64,000 bases of DNA from Fictibacillus norfolkensis (GTDB taxonomy: Bacteria > Bacillota > Bacilli > Bacillales > Fictibacillaceae), in the NCBI RefSeq assembly GCF_014836645.1, contig NZ_JACSQM010000003.1:434001-498000 (forward strand), written 5' to 3'. Below, one piece after another: positions 17,244 through 27,420 of this stretch (within the stretch, counting starts at the first letter, position 1; each line of letters begins with the position of its first letter). The notes under the pieces are model-generated. The model was not told the origin of the DNA. It ran no database searches and saw only the letters and a list, made by a program, of their open reading frames with translations. The translations under genes were made by a program, and so were the position numbers.

Positions 17244-18638
17244 CTATAATATATATTGGCTCAGATCCTTATTCTTTGCGATGTTAGCCAGTTTTTCTTC
17301 TACATACTCGGGTGTAATGGTAATTTGATCTAAGCTGATATCAGGCGCTTCAAAAGATAAATCTTCTAATAAGCGTTCCAATATGGTATGAAGTCTTCGT
17401 GCACCAATATTATCGGTGTCCTGATTCACTTCATAGGCAATGCTTGCAATCTTAGCAATAGCATCGTCAGAAAATTCAACATTTATACCTTCCGTACTCA
17501 ATAGAGCTTTATACTGTTTTATGATCGCATTATCAGGCTCTATTAATATACGTGTAAAATCCTCAACAGACAAGCTATTTAGTTCAACTCTGATCGGAAA
17601 TCTTCCTTGCAATTCAGGAATGAGATCTGAAGGCTTAGAAATATGAAAAGCTCCAGCTGCAATAAACAGGATATGATCTGTCTTGATCGAGCCATACTTC
17701 GTCATTACTGTAGAACCTTCAACGATCGGAAGGATGTCTCGCTGAACACCTTCACGGCTCACATCAGCAGAGTTTTGGTTCTTTCCTGCAATCTTATCGA
17801 TCTCATCTATAAATATAATACCTGTTTGTTCGGTCTTGTAAACTGCTTCACTCGTAACATCGTCCATATCGATTAGTTTAGCCGCTTCATCTTGCGTCAA
17901 TACTTTACGAGCTTCTCGAACAGTGAGTTTTCGCTTTTTCTTTTTCTTCGGCATTAGACCGCCTATCATGTCCTGCATGTTCATACCTACTTGTTCCAGA
18001 CCCGAACCTTGGAACATGTCTAACATAGAAGGATTCTGCTCTTCTACTTCTACCGATACAAGATGATCCTCCATCTCACCAAGCGCAAGCTTCTGTGCCA
18101 TTTGATTTCGTCTCTGTCTAAGATCTGAAACATCATCTTGCTGTGGCTTTTGTTCCTGTTCTTGATTACCGCCACCAAAGAACATCTCTAGCGGGTTTTT
18201 AAAGCTCGTTTCAGTTTTTTTACCAGGAACTAAGAGCTCTACAAGTCTTTTATTAGCATTTTGCTCAGCTTTGTCTTTTACATCATTCATCTTCAGCTCT
18301 TTTACAAGTCTTACTGAAGTTTCAACTAGGTCACGTACCATCGAATCAACGTCACGTCCAACATAGCCAACTTCAGTAAATTTAGTTGCTTCAAGTTTAA
18401 TGAAAGGAGCTTGCGCTAGTTTTGCTAACCTTCTAGCAATCTCTGTCTTCCCTACACCAGTAGGTCCGATCATCAGAATATTTTTAGGTGATACTTCATC
18501 ACGAAGCTTATCGTCGAGCAAACTTCTTCTATAACGATTACGAAGCGCAACAGCGACAGCTTTCTTTGCATCGTTTTGACCTATAATATACTGATCTAAC
18601 TTTTCAACAATCTGTCTTGGAGTTAATTGACTGTTCAT
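17244..18638 (-). CDS. hslU: HslU (ClpY), ATPase subunit of the HslUV protease
   Basis: About 465 residues from the ATG at 18636-18638, which follows AAAGGAG by a good distance; a longer frame to 18701 overlaps hslV and is not needed. Domains: [21 protein letters not shown]-region, Walker A GPTGVGKT at 58-65, a Gln/Glu-rich intermediate (I) domain at about 110-240, Walker [10 protein letters not shown], sensor-2 region and C-terminal YIL tail that inserts into HslV. HslU unfolds substrates and feeds them to the HslV chamber. The gene lies 20 bases after hslV. Confidence 0.97.
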   Translation of the reverse strand: MNSQLTPRQIVEKLDQYIIGQNDAKKAVAVALRNRYRRSLLDDKLRDEVSPKNILMIGPTGVGKTEIARRLAKLAQAPFIKLEATKFTEVGYVGRDVDSMVRDLVETSVRLVKELKMNDVKDKAEQNANKRLVELLVPGKKTETSFKNPLEMFFGGGNQEQEQKPQQDDVSDLRQRRNQMAQKLALGEMEDHLVSVEVEEQNPSMLDMFQGSGLEQVGMNMQDMIGGLMPKKKKKRKLTVREARKVLTQDEAAKLIDMDDVTSEAVYKTEQTGIIFIDEIDKIAGKNQNSADVSREGVQRDILPIVEGSTVMTKYGSIKTDHILFIAAGAFHISKPSDLIPELQGRFPIRVELNSLSVEDFTRILIEPDNAIIKQYKALLSTEGINVEFSDDAIAKIASIAYEVNQDTDNIGARRLHTILERLLEDLSFEAPDISLDQITITPEYVEEKLANIAKNKDLSQYIL

Positions 18639-18658
18639 TGCAACCGCTCCTTTACTTT

Positions 18659-19198
18659 TTACAATTCTTCTAAAACAATCTCTGTGTTCGTGTAAACACA
18701 AATTTCGCCAGCAGTCTTTAAAGATGCAAGAGCGATTTCTTTTGCTGAGAGTTCAGGGGCATGATTCTTCAGTGCCCGACCTGCAGCTAGAGCATAATTG
18801 CCACCTGATCCAATCGCGAGAATCCCGTCGTCTGGCTCGATTACTTCACCAGTTCCAGAGATCAATAACATATGCTCTTCGTTCATTACGATTAGTAGAG
18901 CTTCAAGCTTTCTAAGAACTTGATCTGTTCTCCATTCTTTAGCCATCTCTACTGATGCACGCTGCAGATTTCCGCTGTATTCTTCTAACTTGCTCTCAAA
19001 TTTTTCATAAAGCGTAAATGCGTCTGCAACCGAGCCTGCAAACCCAGCAAGCACTTTTCCTCCGAAAAGCTTTCTTACCTTCTTGGCAGTATGTTTCATT
19101 ACAACTGCGTTGCCGAACGTAACCTGACCATCTCCAGTCATAGCGGACTTGCCGTTATGCTGAATCGCAAAAATTGTAGTAGCATGAAATGTTGACAT
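18659..19198 (-). CDS. hslV: HslV (CodW/ClpQ), peptidase subunit of the HslUV protease
   Basis: A 179-residue proteasome-type peptidase. It begins [20 protein letters not shown], so after loss of Met the N-terminal residue is Ser; this follows the Bacillus CodW form rather than the usual Thr1 (the Thr of HATTIF lies internally). [20 protein letters not shown] and the C-terminal [17 protein letters not shown] are conserved. It forms the peptidase chamber with HslU and lies between xerC and hslU, as in B. subtilis codV-codW-codX-codY. Confidence 0.96.
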   Translation of the reverse strand: MSTFHATTIFAIQHNGKSAMTGDGQVTFGNAVVMKHTAKKVRKLFGGKVLAGFAGSVADAFTLYEKFESKLEEYSGNLQRASVEMAKEWRTDQVLRKLEALLIVMNEEHMLLISGTGEVIEPDDGILAIGSGGNYALAAGRALKNHAPELSAKEIALASLKTAGEICVYTNTEIVLEEL

Positions 19199-19222
19199 TG
19201 AAAAATCCCTCCCTTTTTGTTT

Positions 19223-20128
19223 TTATGCTCGAGGATGCGCATTATTATAGATTTTTTTCAAATGACTTTTTGAAACATGTGTATAAACTTGTGTAGAGGA
19301 AAGATTAGCATGCCCTAATAGCTCCTGAACAGCTCTGAGATCTGCGCCTTCATTCAGCATGTGTGTCGCAAACGTGTGCCGCAAAACATGCGGGCTGATA
19401 TGTATGGTAAGGGAAGATTCCTCAATTAGTTTATTTAATATAGTTCTTACGCCTCTCGCGGTTAAAGGTTCCCCTTTATAGTTTAAAAATAATGCATCCG
19501 ACTTCTTTTCTGTTTTTTCTAGCAGCAGGTTGCGACCGTCCTGTATATACTTTTCAAGAGATTCTCTCGCGAACGATCCGATCGGAACATATCTTTCTTT
19601 TTTACCTTTTCCTTTAACAAGCGCTATCTCTACATTTAAATCAAGATCCTTTAACTGCATCTTACACAATTCACTGACACGAATACCAGTTCCGTACAAT
19701 ATTTCGAGGATGGCTTGATTTCTTTGTCCCATGGGGGTTGTAACATCAGACACATTAAAAAGCCTCTCCAACTCTTTTTCATAAAGAAATTGAGGAAGCA
19801 TTCTTGCTTTTTTAGGGAGCGATGCCATAGCGAAAGGGTTATGTTCTTCAACGATCTTTTCGCGGTTTAGGAAACGATAAAAACTTCTCATCGCTGATAT
19901 CTTTCTTGCTACTGTATTTCGAGCATACTTCTTCTCATGAAGAGTCACTAAATATTGCCTGACTAAAACATAAGAAACAGCAGCGAATCCTTCGATTGCT
20001 TGCTGTTTCAAAAAAGAAGTAAAATCATTAATGTCTTTTTCATAGTGTTCAATCGTATAAGGTGAACAGTTCTTCTCAATCATTAAATAATTCAAGAAAT
20101 CCACCACGTGTTGGCGTTCTGATACCAT
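19223..20128 (-). CDS. xerC: XerC/CodV, site-specific tyrosine recombinase for chromosome dimer resolution
   Basis: A 301-residue recombinase starting at ATG 20126-20128; the frame extends to GTG 20137, but that codon is part of the GAGGTG ribosome site. An N-terminal SAM-like core-binding domain is followed by the catalytic domain with Arg150 (GTGIRVSELC), Lys174, His247-X2-Arg250 (HVLRHTFATH), His273 (LGHANLSSTQ) and the nucleophile Tyr282 in VYTHVS. With RipX/XerD it acts at the dif site near the terminus. It opens the codV-codW-codX-codY cluster. Confidence 0.96.
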   Translation of the reverse strand: MVSERQHVVDFLNYLMIEKNCSPYTIEHYEKDINDFTSFLKQQAIEGFAAVSYVLVRQYLVTLHEKKYARNTVARKISAMRSFYRFLNREKIVEEHNPFAMASLPKKARMLPQFLYEKELERLFNVSDVTTPMGQRNQAILEILYGTGIRVSELCKMQLKDLDLNVEIALVKGKGKKERYVPIGSFARESLEKYIQDGRNLLLEKTEKKSDALFLNYKGEPLTARGVRTILNKLIEESSLTIHISPHVLRHTFATHMLNEGADLRAVQELLGHANLSSTQVYTHVSKSHLKKIYNNAHPRA

Positions 20129-20144
20129 TTCATACACCTCACAA

Positions 20145-20175
20145 AGCCCCTAAATCGTAACACAATTTAGGGGCT
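20145..20175 (-). terminator. Perfect 11-bp hairpin between trmFO and xerC
   Basis: AGCCCCTAAAT and ATTTAGGGGCT are exact inverted repeats around a 9-base loop. On the minus strand only TTTGTG follows, so it is a poor terminator by U-run, and its end lies just 5 bases before the GAGGTG ribosome site of xerC. It could be a weak terminator of the topA-trmFO transcript, an RNA processing site or a translational control element. Confidence 0.55.
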
Positions 20176-20189
20176 AAATCAATACATGT

Positions 20190-21494
20190 TCACAAATTTG
20201 TTATAAAATTCTGAATTGTTTCCAATGCTCTATCAGCTAGAGCTGTATTACGCTCTTGTTTATTTTTGATTCTCTTCTCAAGAGGTGGAAGAAGGCCAAA
20301 GTTAGCATTCATCGGCTGGAAATTATCCGGATTAGCAGTCGTAATATAATACGCCATACTTCCGATGGCTGTTTCTTTTGGGAAAACTGCTAGTTCTTCG
20401 CCATTAACTAACTTTGCAGCATTGATTCCTGCGATCAATCCTGAAGCAGCACTTTCAACGTACCCTTCAACACCAGTCATCTGACCTGCAAAGAAAAGAT
20501 CTTTTCTTGCTTTTAACTGATACGTCTCTTCTAAGAGGCGTGGAGAGTTCAAGAACGTATTACGATGCATTACACCGTAACGTACTACCTCTGCGTTCTC
20601 TAAGCCAGGAATCAGTCTTAGAAGCTCTTTTTGAGGTCCCCATTTAAGGTGTGTTTGGAAACCTACAATATTATATAGAGTTCCTGCACTATTATCTTGT
20701 CTTAATTGAACGACCGCATAAGGAATCTTGCCTGTTTTTGGATCTTCGAGACCTACTGGTTTCATTGGTCCGAACAATAACGTTTTCTTCCCTCTTTTAG
20801 CCATAACTTCAACTGGCATACATCCTTCGAAAAAGATCTCTTTTTCAAATTCTTTTAGAGGGACTGTTTCAGAAGTGATTAACGCTTCATAAAAACGGTC
20901 AAATTCTTCTTCAGTCATCGGACAGTTTAGATAAGCTGCTTCACCTTTGTCGTAACGGGACTTTAGATACACCTTGTCCATATCGATGCTGTCTACTTCG
21001 ATGATTGGTGCAGCTGCATCGTAAAAATAGAGATACTCTTCACCTGTTAATGAGTTTAGCGATTTTGATAAGTTATCAGAAGTTAGAGGTCCTGTCGCAA
21101 TAATAGTTGGACCTTCAGGGATCTCTGTTACTTCTTCAGTGATTACCTCAACATTAGGATGATTCTTAACTCGCTCTGTCACAAGGCTAGCAAATTCGTG
21201 ACGGTCGACCGCCAGAGCTCCACCAGCCGGAACTGCACAATCATCAGCTGATGAAATAATAACAGAGTTTAATTTTCTCATCTCTTCTTTTAGTACTCCG
21301 ACAGCGTTAGTTAATGTATTAGCACGAAGTGAGTTCGAACATACTAGTTCTGCAAACTTCTCAGTATGATGAGCCGGTGTTTGTCTAACCGGTCTCATCT
21401 CGTATAGTTTTACTTGAATTCCTCGGCTAGCGATCTGCCAAGCTGCTTCACTGCCAGCAAGACCTGCTCCGATTACGTTAACATGTTGATTCAT
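20190..21494 (-). CDS. trmFO: TrmFO (Gid), folate-dependent tRNA uracil-54 C5 methyltransferase
   Basis: About 434 residues, starting at ATG 21492-21494 behind AAGGAG; the upstream frame extension overlaps topA and is rejected. The FAD-binding [11 protein letters not shown] motif lies at residues 8-18; further conserved blocks are [39 protein letters not shown] and NANFGLLPP near the C-terminus. It makes ribothymidine at position 54 of tRNA using methylene-tetrahydrofolate and FADH2. Neighbours topA and xerC are as in B. subtilis. Confidence 0.97.
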   Translation of the reverse strand: MNQHVNVIGAGLAGSEAAWQIASRGIQVKLYEMRPVRQTPAHHTEKFAELVCSNSLRANTLTNAVGVLKEEMRKLNSVIISSADDCAVPAGGALAVDRHEFASLVTERVKNHPNVEVITEEVTEIPEGPTIIATGPLTSDNLSKSLNSLTGEEYLYFYDAAAPIIEVDSIDMDKVYLKSRYDKGEAAYLNCPMTEEEFDRFYEALITSETVPLKEFEKEIFFEGCMPVEVMAKRGKKTLLFGPMKPVGLEDPKTGKIPYAVVQLRQDNSAGTLYNIVGFQTHLKWGPQKELLRLIPGLENAEVVRYGVMHRNTFLNSPRLLEETYQLKARKDLFFAGQMTGVEGYVESAASGLIAGINAAKLVNGEELAVFPKETAIGSMAYYITTANPDNFQPMNANFGLLPPLEKRIKNKQERNTALADRALETIQNFITNL

Positions 21495-21507
21495 GAAGAT
21501 AAACTCC

Positions 21508-23583
21508 TTACTTTGCTTCCTCTTCAGCATAATCGCAAGATACACATTGTACGACTTTGCCTTTTTTCGTTTTCTTTTCTACTAACATACTATTACACTT
21601 CGGACACGTTCTGGCAATAGGTTTATCCCAAGATACGAATTCACAATCTGGATAACGGTTACATCCATAGAAAAGTCTCTTTTTCTTACTTTTCCGCTCT
21701 ACGATTGTTCCTTCATGACAAGTCGGACATGTAACACCGATATCTTTTACGATCGGTTTCGTGTTTCTGCAGTCTGGGAAGTTAGAACAAGCCATAAACT
21801 TCCCGAAGCGTCCCATCTTGTAAACCATCTCATGTCCACATTTCTCACAGTCTTCGCCGGCCGGCTCATCTTTGATCTCTACTTTTTGCATCTCTTCTTC
21901 TGCAATCTTTAGTTTCTTTTCAAAGCCTTTGTAGAAGTCATCGATGATCCTGATCCAGTTTTCTTTCCCGTCTTCTACTTCGTCAAGATCACTTTCCATC
22001 TTGGCAGTAAATTCAACGTTGAATACTTCAGGAAAGAATTCCAATGTCATCTCTAAAACAAGACCACCAAGTTCTGTTGGAACAAACTTCTTTTCGTCGA
22101 GAGCTACATATCCACGTTTTTGAATGGTATCAAGTGTTGGTGCATATGTTGACGGTCTGCCTATACCCAGTTCTTCCATCGTACGAACAAGCCGAGCTTC
22201 TGTATAACGTGGAGGCGGCTGCGTAAAATGCTGAGTTGGTTCAAGATCTTTCTTTTCTACTTTCATGCCTTCTTGAACATCTGGCAGAATACGATCTTCT
22301 TCTTTTTTCCCATCATCATTGCCTTCAACATAGACTTTCATAAATCCAGGAAACTTAACCTTTGATCCAGTCGCGCGGAAGTTGATTCCGTTGTTCTCTA
22401 AATCCACTGTCATCGTATCGAGAACAGCTGATGCCATTTGGCTCGCTAAGAATCGCTCAAAGACCAGCTTATATAATCTGAGTTGATCTCTTGAAAGATA
22501 ATTCTTCAAATCACGTGGATGATACATGACAGAAGTTGGACGAATCGCTTCATGGGCATCTTGAGCGTTCTTTCCAGATTTCTTCTCCACTCTTGATTTG
22601 TTCACGAACTGCTCTCCATATTCTTTTTCGATAAATTCGGCAGCTTCCGTCTTTGCTGTATCAGATATACGTGTCGAATCTGTACGCATATAGGTGATCA
22701 GACCGACTGTACCTTCTTTACCTAGATCAATTCCTTCATATAATTGCTGTGCGAGCATCATCGTCTTTTTAGCTCGATAATTTAATTTCCTAGCCGCTTC
22801 TTGTTGAAGTGAAGAAGTGATGAAAGGCGGCGAAGGATTTCTGCGTCTTTCTTTTTTCTGAACAGAATCGATCTTAAACTGTTTACCTTTTATCGTGCTT
22901 AGGATCTCTTTCACTTCTTCTTCGTTGGAAAGTTCTTTTTTCTTGCCGCCAGTTCCGTAGAACTGTGCTTCAAAATCCTCTCCAGAAGCACTAAAGATTC
23001 CTTTAATCTTCCAATACTCTTCTGGTTGGAAAGCTTCAATCTCTTTCTCGCGTTCAACGATCAATCTGACCGCAACCGTTTGTACACGTCCGGCGCTCAA
23101 TCCTTTTTTGATCTTCTTCCATAATAACGGACTGACTTTGTATCCTACTAGTCTGTCAAGCACCCTTCTTGCTTGCTGTGCATCAACTAAGTCCATATTG
23201 ATCTTTCTTGGTCTTTTAAAAGAATCTTTTATCGCATTTTTTGTAATCTCATTAAACACAACTCTACAATCAGAATCTAAATCCATATCCAAACTGTGAG
23301 CAAGATGCCATGCAATTGCTTCACCTTCGCGATCCGGGTCAGCTGCGAGAAAGATGCGTTTTGCTTTTTTCGCTGCAGTTTTTAAGTCTTTTAAGATAGG
23401 ACCTTTTCCACGGATCGTAATGTATTTTGGTTCATAGTTTGCTTCTACATCTACGCCAGTCTGGCTTCTTGGAAGATCACGAATATGTCCCATAGATGCT
23501 TTAACGTCATATTTGCTCCCTAGATACTTTTTTATTGTCTTTGCTTTGGCGGGAGACTCAACAATGACTAAATATTTTTCCAT
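21508..23583 (-). CDS. topA: TopA, DNA topoisomerase I
   Basis: A 691-residue type IA topoisomerase: N-terminal Toprim domain ([12 protein letters not shown], then [13 protein letters not shown] with the acidic metal ligands at about 82-88), the catalytic domain with active-site Tyr298 in [12 protein letters not shown], and three C-terminal four-cysteine zinc fingers (for example [16 protein letters not shown] and [14 protein letters not shown]). It relaxes negative supercoils. Length matches B. subtilis TopA. A promoter candidate precedes it and trmFO follows after 13 bases. Confidence 0.98.
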   Translation of the reverse strand: MEKYLVIVESPAKAKTIKKYLGSKYDVKASMGHIRDLPRSQTGVDVEANYEPKYITIRGKGPILKDLKTAAKKAKRIFLAADPDREGEAIAWHLAHSLDMDLDSDCRVVFNEITKNAIKDSFKRPRKINMDLVDAQQARRVLDRLVGYKVSPLLWKKIKKGLSAGRVQTVAVRLIVEREKEIEAFQPEEYWKIKGIFSASGEDFEAQFYGTGGKKKELSNEEEVKEILSTIKGKQFKIDSVQKKERRRNPSPPFITSSLQQEAARKLNYRAKKTMMLAQQLYEGIDLGKEGTVGLITYMRTDSTRISDTAKTEAAEFIEKEYGEQFVNKSRVEKKSGKNAQDAHEAIRPTSVMYHPRDLKNYLSRDQLRLYKLVFERFLASQMASAVLDTMTVDLENNGINFRATGSKVKFPGFMKVYVEGNDDGKKEEDRILPDVQEGMKVEKKDLEPTQHFTQPPPRYTEARLVRTMEELGIGRPSTYAPTLDTIQKRGYVALDEKKFVPTELGGLVLEMTLEFFPEVFNVEFTAKMESDLDEVEDGKENWIRIIDDFYKGFEKKLKIAEEEMQKVEIKDEPAGEDCEKCGHEMVYKMGRFGKFMACSNFPDCRNTKPIVKDIGVTCPTCHEGTIVERKSKKKRLFYGCNRYPDCEFVSWDKPIARTCPKCNSMLVEKKTKKGKVVQCVSCDYAEEEAK

Positions 23584-23625
23584 TTACAGTTTATCCCCCT
23601 TTAAGGGTTTAGTGAAATCTTCCCT

Positions 23626-23655
23626 ATTATTAAATAATGTATCTGCATTTGTCAA
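23626..23655 (-). promoter_or_regulatory. Candidate sigma-A promoter for topA
   Basis: Minus-strand TTGACA (23650-23655) is a perfect -35 box. After an 18-base spacer comes AATAAT (23626-23631), 5 of 6 to TATAAT. The start point would be near 23620, about 37 bases before the topA ATG. Confidence 0.55.
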
Positions 23656-23682
23656 ACTGTTTCCTCATTTAAATGAAAACGG

Positions 23683-24549
23683 TTAGATACTTTCATTTTG
23701 AATATCTTCTGCACTCATGACTAATTTTGCTCCATTTTGAATCAAAAAATTGGTCCCGTTCGCACACTCTTCTAGAATCGATCCTGGAATCGCAAATACG
23801 TCCCTTCCTTGTTCGAGTGCTTGATCTGCTGTAATTAACGAACCACTCTTTGTTCGTGCTTCCGCAACAAGTGTTGCACGGCTGAGACCGCTTATTATAC
23901 GGTTACGAAGCGGAAAATGCCAGCGTTTTGGTGTAACCTGTGGTGCAAACTCAGATAACAAGATTCCTTGTTCACTAATTTTTTTAGCAAGTGCTCTGTT
24001 TTCTTGCGGATAGATCTGTAACAGGCCAGAACCTAGAACTGCTGCTGTTAAGGACTTGTTTTGAATACTTAACTCATGAGCGAACGTATCAATCCCTTTA
24101 GCTAATCCGCTGATCACGATCCAATTATCATCAATTAACGGAGTAAGAATTTTTTCTAACGCTTGTTTTCCCTGTTTGCTAGGATGACGAGTACCGACCA
24201 CACTAATCATTTTATCCCGATTTAGGATTGTCCAATCCCCTTGTCCATAAAGAACCCATGGCGGGTCATAAATGTTCTTTAACAGCGGAGGATAATTTTT
24301 ATCGAATATCGTAACTGCTGAAATAGATTGTCTCAAAAGATTCTTCATTATGTATGTACTATTATATTGTCTCATGTGTTGATAGAGGCGCTTTGCCGTT
24401 AGGTCACTGTAACCAAACGACATTTTCAACCTGCGAATGTCCATTGAAAAAACAGATTTCAGTTCAGGATCAGCTACAACTATTGATCTTAATTGATTCC
24501 AAGTGAGTCCTTCGCAATGATGAAGATAAATTAAGCGTTCTTTATCCAA
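23683..24549 (-). CDS. dprA: DprA (Smf), DNA processing protein for natural transformation
   Basis: A 288-residue protein with the DprA Rossmann-like domain: MISVVGTRHPSKQGKQ, VISGLAKGIDTFAHE, AAVLGSGLLQIYPQENRAL and the LISEFAP-like LLSEFAPQVTPKRWHFPLRN block. An N-terminal helical SAM-like region precedes it. DprA loads RecA on incoming single-stranded DNA. No C-terminal winged helix is evident, as in B. subtilis. It lies between sucD and topA, the normal Bacillus location. Confidence 0.95.
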   Translation of the reverse strand: MDKERLIYLHHCEGLTWNQLRSIVVADPELKSVFSMDIRRLKMSFGYSDLTAKRLYQHMRQYNSTYIMKNLLRQSISAVTIFDKNYPPLLKNIYDPPWVLYGQGDWTILNRDKMISVVGTRHPSKQGKQALEKILTPLIDDNWIVISGLAKGIDTFAHELSIQNKSLTAAVLGSGLLQIYPQENRALAKKISEQGILLSEFAPQVTPKRWHFPLRNRIISGLSRATLVAEARTKSGSLITADQALEQGRDVFAIPGSILEECANGTNFLIQNGAKLVMSAEDIQNESI

Positions 24550-24585
24550 ACTTCATTCCTCCTCATGAAACAATTCAATGTAAAT

Positions 24586-24612
24586 AAAAAGCTCCCGATC
24601 TGGGAGCTTTTC
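24586..24612 (-). terminator. Rho-independent terminator after sucD
   Basis: Minus-strand AAAAGCTCCCAGATCGGGAGCTTTTT: a stem of AAAAGCTCCC with its complement around a 4-base loop, followed by T residues. It begins about 16 bases after the sucD stop and ends the sucC-sucD operon before dprA. Confidence 0.85.
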
Positions 24613-24627
24613 ACGTTGTAATCGTTA

Positions 24628-25542
24628 TTACGCTTTTGCTTTGTTTGTTACACAGCGATCGTATAGATCGTTTTCTTTCAAAGCTTCAACTAAAGTTTCA
24701 CCCATAACTGAAGGCGTTGCTGCAACTTTAATTCCACAAGCTTTCATCGTTTTGATCTTTTCATCTGCTGTTCCTTTTCCACCAGAGATGATCGCACCAG
24801 CATGCCCCATACGTTTTCCTGGAGGCGCCGTTTGACCACCGATGAATCCTACTACAGGTTTCGTCATGTTCGCTTTAACCCATTCAGCAGCTTCTTCTTC
24901 AGCAGTTCCACCGATCTCACCGATCATGATTACTGCGTATGTGTCCTCATCTTCGTTAAAAGCCTTTAAAACGTCAATAAAGTCTGTTCCGTTGACTGGG
25001 TCTCCACCGATACCAACTGCAGTAGATTGCCCGATCCCACGCTCTGTAAGCTGGTGTACAGCTTCATACGTTAATGTTCCAGAACGTGACACTACGCCAA
25101 CATGGCCTTTTGTATGGATATAGCCTGGCATGATACCGATCTTACATTCTTCAGGAGTAATTACTCCCGGGCAGTTCGGACCAACTAGACGAGTCTTTTT
25201 GCCTTCCATATAACGCTTTACTTTTACCATATCCATTACTGGAATACCTTCAGTAATACAGATCGCTAAATCTAACTCAGCGTCAACAGCCTCAATGATC
25301 GCTTCTGCAGCAAATGCAGGAGGAACATAGATTACAGAAGCGTTAGCTCCTGTTTCTTTAACTGCATCAACAACCGTGTTAAAAACAGGAAGACCTTCAA
25401 CTTCTGTTCCACCTTTACCTGGTGTAACACCGCCAACAATTTTCGTACCATATTCAAGCATTTGTTTTGTATGAAAAAGACCAACAGAACCTGTAATACC
25501 TTGAACGATAACTTTTGTATCTTTATTAATAAAAATGCTCAT
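24628..25542 (-). CDS. sucD: SucD, succinyl-CoA synthetase alpha subunit
   Basis: A 304-residue alpha subunit. The N-terminal CoA-binding Rossmann fold includes [19 protein letters not shown]; the conserved [12 protein letters not shown] and [20 protein letters not shown] blocks follow; the phosphohistidine loop is [12 protein letters not shown] near residue 246. With SucC it makes succinate plus ATP (or GTP) from succinyl-CoA in the TCA cycle. It lies 35 bases after sucC. Confidence 0.98.
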   Translation of the reverse strand: MSIFINKDTKVIVQGITGSVGLFHTKQMLEYGTKIVGGVTPGKGGTEVEGLPVFNTVVDAVKETGANASVIYVPPAFAAEAIIEAVDAELDLAICITEGIPVMDMVKVKRYMEGKKTRLVGPNCPGVITPEECKIGIMPGYIHTKGHVGVVSRSGTLTYEAVHQLTERGIGQSTAVGIGGDPVNGTDFIDVLKAFNEDEDTYAVIMIGEIGGTAEEEAAEWVKANMTKPVVGFIGGQTAPPGKRMGHAGAIISGGKGTADEKIKTMKACGIKVAATPSVMGETLVEALKENDLYDRCVTNKAKA

Positions 25543-25577
25543 GCATCAATCCATCCTTCCTACGATGTTTTCTAAAA

Positions 25578-26738
25578 TTACTTAACTAAAGCTACGATCT
25601 TCTCTGCACCATCAGCCATAGAATCTGCAGCAGTAATGTTTAGGCCAGATTCTTTAAGAATCTTTTTACCAAGATCAACGTTAGTACCTTCTAAACGCAC
25701 AACAAGAGGTAACTCAAGACCAACTTGTTTTGTTGCTTCAACAACGCCGTTCGCGATGATATCACATTTCATAATTCCGCCGAAAATGTTAACAAAGATT
25801 CCTTTAACATTTTTGTCAGAAAGAATAATCTTGAATGCTTCTGTTACCTTCTCAGTAGTTGCGCCGCCCCCAACGTCAAGGAAGTTAGCCGGGTCGCCGC
25901 CGTAATGTTTAATGATATCCATCGTTGCCATAGCAAGTCCAGCACCATTAACCATGCAGCCAATATTTCCATCTAGGGAAATGTAGCTAAGATCGTATTT
26001 AGATGCTTCGATTTCTTTTGCATCTTCTTCTTCAAGATCTCTGTATTCTAAGATGTCTTTGTGACGGTATAAAGCATTAGAATCAAAGTTCATCTTTGCA
26101 TCAAGTGCCATAACATTTCCGTCACCTGTTACAACTAATGGATTGATTTCTGCGATTGAACAGTCTTTTTCAACGAAAGCCGTATATAGACCAATCATGA
26201 ATTTCACTGCTTTTCCTACTAATTCAGTAGGGATGTTGATGTTATAAGCAAGTCTTCTTGCTTGGAATGCTTGAAGGCCGATCGCTGGATCGATTACTTC
26301 TTTGAAGATTTTTTCAGGTGTCTTTTCAGCCACTTCTTCAATTTCAGTTCCGCCTTCTTCAGATCCCATCATAACAACACTTGATGTTGCACGATCTAGT
26401 ACAAGACCGATATAGTATTCTTTCTTAATATCACAGCCCTCTTCGATAAGTAAGCGCTTAACTTCTTTACCTTCTGGACCTGTTTGATGAGTCACAAGAA
26501 CTTTTCCTAAGATTTCATTTGCGTATGTACGCACTTCATCGATATTTTTAGCGACTTTAACGCCACCTGCTTTACCGCGGCCACCTGCGTGGATCTGTGC
26601 TTTAACTACAGATACAGTGCTCCCCAGCTCATTAGCAGCTTCTACTGCTTCTTCAACGGTAAATGCTACTTTCCCGTTTGGAACAGCCACACCATATTTT
26701 CTAAGTATCTCTTTACCTTGGTATTCGTGGATATTCAT
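25578..26738 (-). CDS. sucC: SucC, succinyl-CoA synthetase beta subunit
   Basis: A 386-residue ATP-grasp protein starting [20 protein letters not shown]. Nucleotide-binding [18 protein letters not shown] lies near residues 44-61, and the C-terminal ligase part has [20 protein letters not shown] and [19 protein letters not shown]. The length is normal. It is first in the sucC-sucD operon with a good sigma-A promoter about 50 bases upstream. Confidence 0.98.
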   Translation of the reverse strand: MNIHEYQGKEILRKYGVAVPNGKVAFTVEEAVEAANELGSTVSVVKAQIHAGGRGKAGGVKVAKNIDEVRTYANEILGKVLVTHQTGPEGKEVKRLLIEEGCDIKKEYYIGLVLDRATSSVVMMGSEEGGTEIEEVAEKTPEKIFKEVIDPAIGLQAFQARRLAYNINIPTELVGKAVKFMIGLYTAFVEKDCSIAEINPLVVTGDGNVMALDAKMNFDSNALYRHKDILEYRDLEEEDAKEIEASKYDLSYISLDGNIGCMVNGAGLAMATMDIIKHYGGDPANFLDVGGGATTEKVTEAFKIILSDKNVKGIFVNIFGGIMKCDIIANGVVEATKQVGLELPLVVRLEGTNVDLGKKILKESGLNITAADSMADGAEKIVALVK

Positions 26739-26785
26739 TTACTCTCCATCCTCCTATCATGGTGAAAACTTAAAGTACCGTTATC

Positions 26786-26814
26786 ATTGTATAAGACCTA
26801 GTCTATTATGTCTA
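26786..26814 (-). promoter_or_regulatory. Sigma-A-type promoter for sucC-sucD
   Basis: Minus-strand TAGACA (26809-26814), 17-base spacer, TACAAT (26786-26791). Both boxes are 5 of 6 matches and the spacing is optimal. The start point falls near 26779, about 40 bases before the sucC ATG. Confidence 0.65.
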
Positions 26815-26863
26815 CTATTCTTCAGAAAATTGCAAGCGCATACACCTTTTTAGCCAAAATAAA

Positions 26864-26896
26864 AAACCAAAATCACTGTTAAATGACTTTGGTTTT
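26864..26896 (-). terminator. Bidirectional rho-independent terminator upstream of sucC
   Basis: AAACCAAAATCA and TGACTTTGGTTT form a 12-bp stem with one mismatch around an 8-base loop; T runs flank it on the minus strand. It lies about 44 bases past the SASP-like remnant and stops the ylqG-ylqH region transcript before sucC. Confidence 0.75.
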
Positions 26897-26939
26897 ATCA
26901 CTTTTTCGTCCCCTTTAGGAACGAAAACACCTTCTTTTT

Positions 26940-27099
26940 TCATTTGTTTTTTTCGTTTTTCTGTTTCTTGATGATTTTAGGTGTTATCGCTTCAGATTCA
27001 GCAGCTGAACGGTACATTCCAAACTCTTCAGCCATCTCTTCTTTAAATTGATTCACAAGTTGTTCGGATTGCTGCACGACTAATTTATTCTTAGGCATT
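26940..27099 (-). pseudogene. Frameshifted alpha/beta-type SASP-like small spore protein gene
   Basis: A good ribosome site (AAAGGAG) precedes ATG 27097-27099. The first frame reads MPKNKLVVQQSEQ and then runs to a stop at TCESI*. One base out of frame, the sequence continues LVNQFKEEMAEEFGMYRSAA and stops with TGA at 26940-26942. If one T of the TTT at 27060-27062 (plus strand) were removed, the product would be about 52 residues. Its NKLVV...EQ..NQFKEEMAEEFG pattern then aligns without gaps to alpha/beta-type small acid-soluble spore proteins (NKLVVPG..QALDQMKYEIAQEFG). The C-terminal DNA-binding half is poorly conserved. It is either a true pseudogene or a sequencing error. Confidence 0.6.
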
Positions 27100-27144
27100 A
27101 AAACACACTCCTTTAAAGATAGGAATGCCCCGTTTCAATGACAT

Positions 27145-27420
27145 TTATGTAGATTTCCCTGCTTCTTTATCCAAATTATAAATAAAAGCAAACAGTTCAG
27201 CGACCACTTCATACAATTCTTCAGGTATACTTTCTTCGATCTCTAACTTAGATAATAAATGGACTAAGGAAGAATCTTCCTGAATCGGTATGTTATGATC
27301 TTCTGCAGATCTTAGTATCCGCTCTGCTGTTTCACCTTTTCCCTTTGCAATAACTACCGGCGAGGTAGATTCGAGCGGACTATACTTTAACGCCACAGCT
27401 TCTTTTTTATGTTCACTCAT
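27145..27420 (-). CDS. ylqH: YlqH, FlhB C-terminal-domain-like protein (FlhX type)
   Basis: A 91-residue soluble protein matching the cytoplasmic C-terminal domain of FlhB/EscU after its autocleavage point: AVALKYSPLESTSPVVIAKG, then AEDHNIPIQEDSSLVHLL and a C-terminal LYEVVAELFAFIYNLDK helix. It lacks the membrane domain and the NPTH cleavage loop. In flagellar systems this domain binds FliK and controls export specificity. Its start overlaps the ylqG stop by 4 bases, and ylqG ends in a FliK-like region. Function is unproven. Confidence 0.85.
   Translation of the reverse strand: MSEHKKEAVALKYSPLESTSPVVIAKGKGETAERILRSAEDHNIPIQEDSSLVHLLSKLEIEESIPEELYEVVAELFAFIYNLDKEAGKST

Noticed and set aside
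27123..27144. Additional terminator between ylqH and the SASP-like remnant
   Set aside because: No stem with a T run is present; the first convincing terminator is at 26864-26896.
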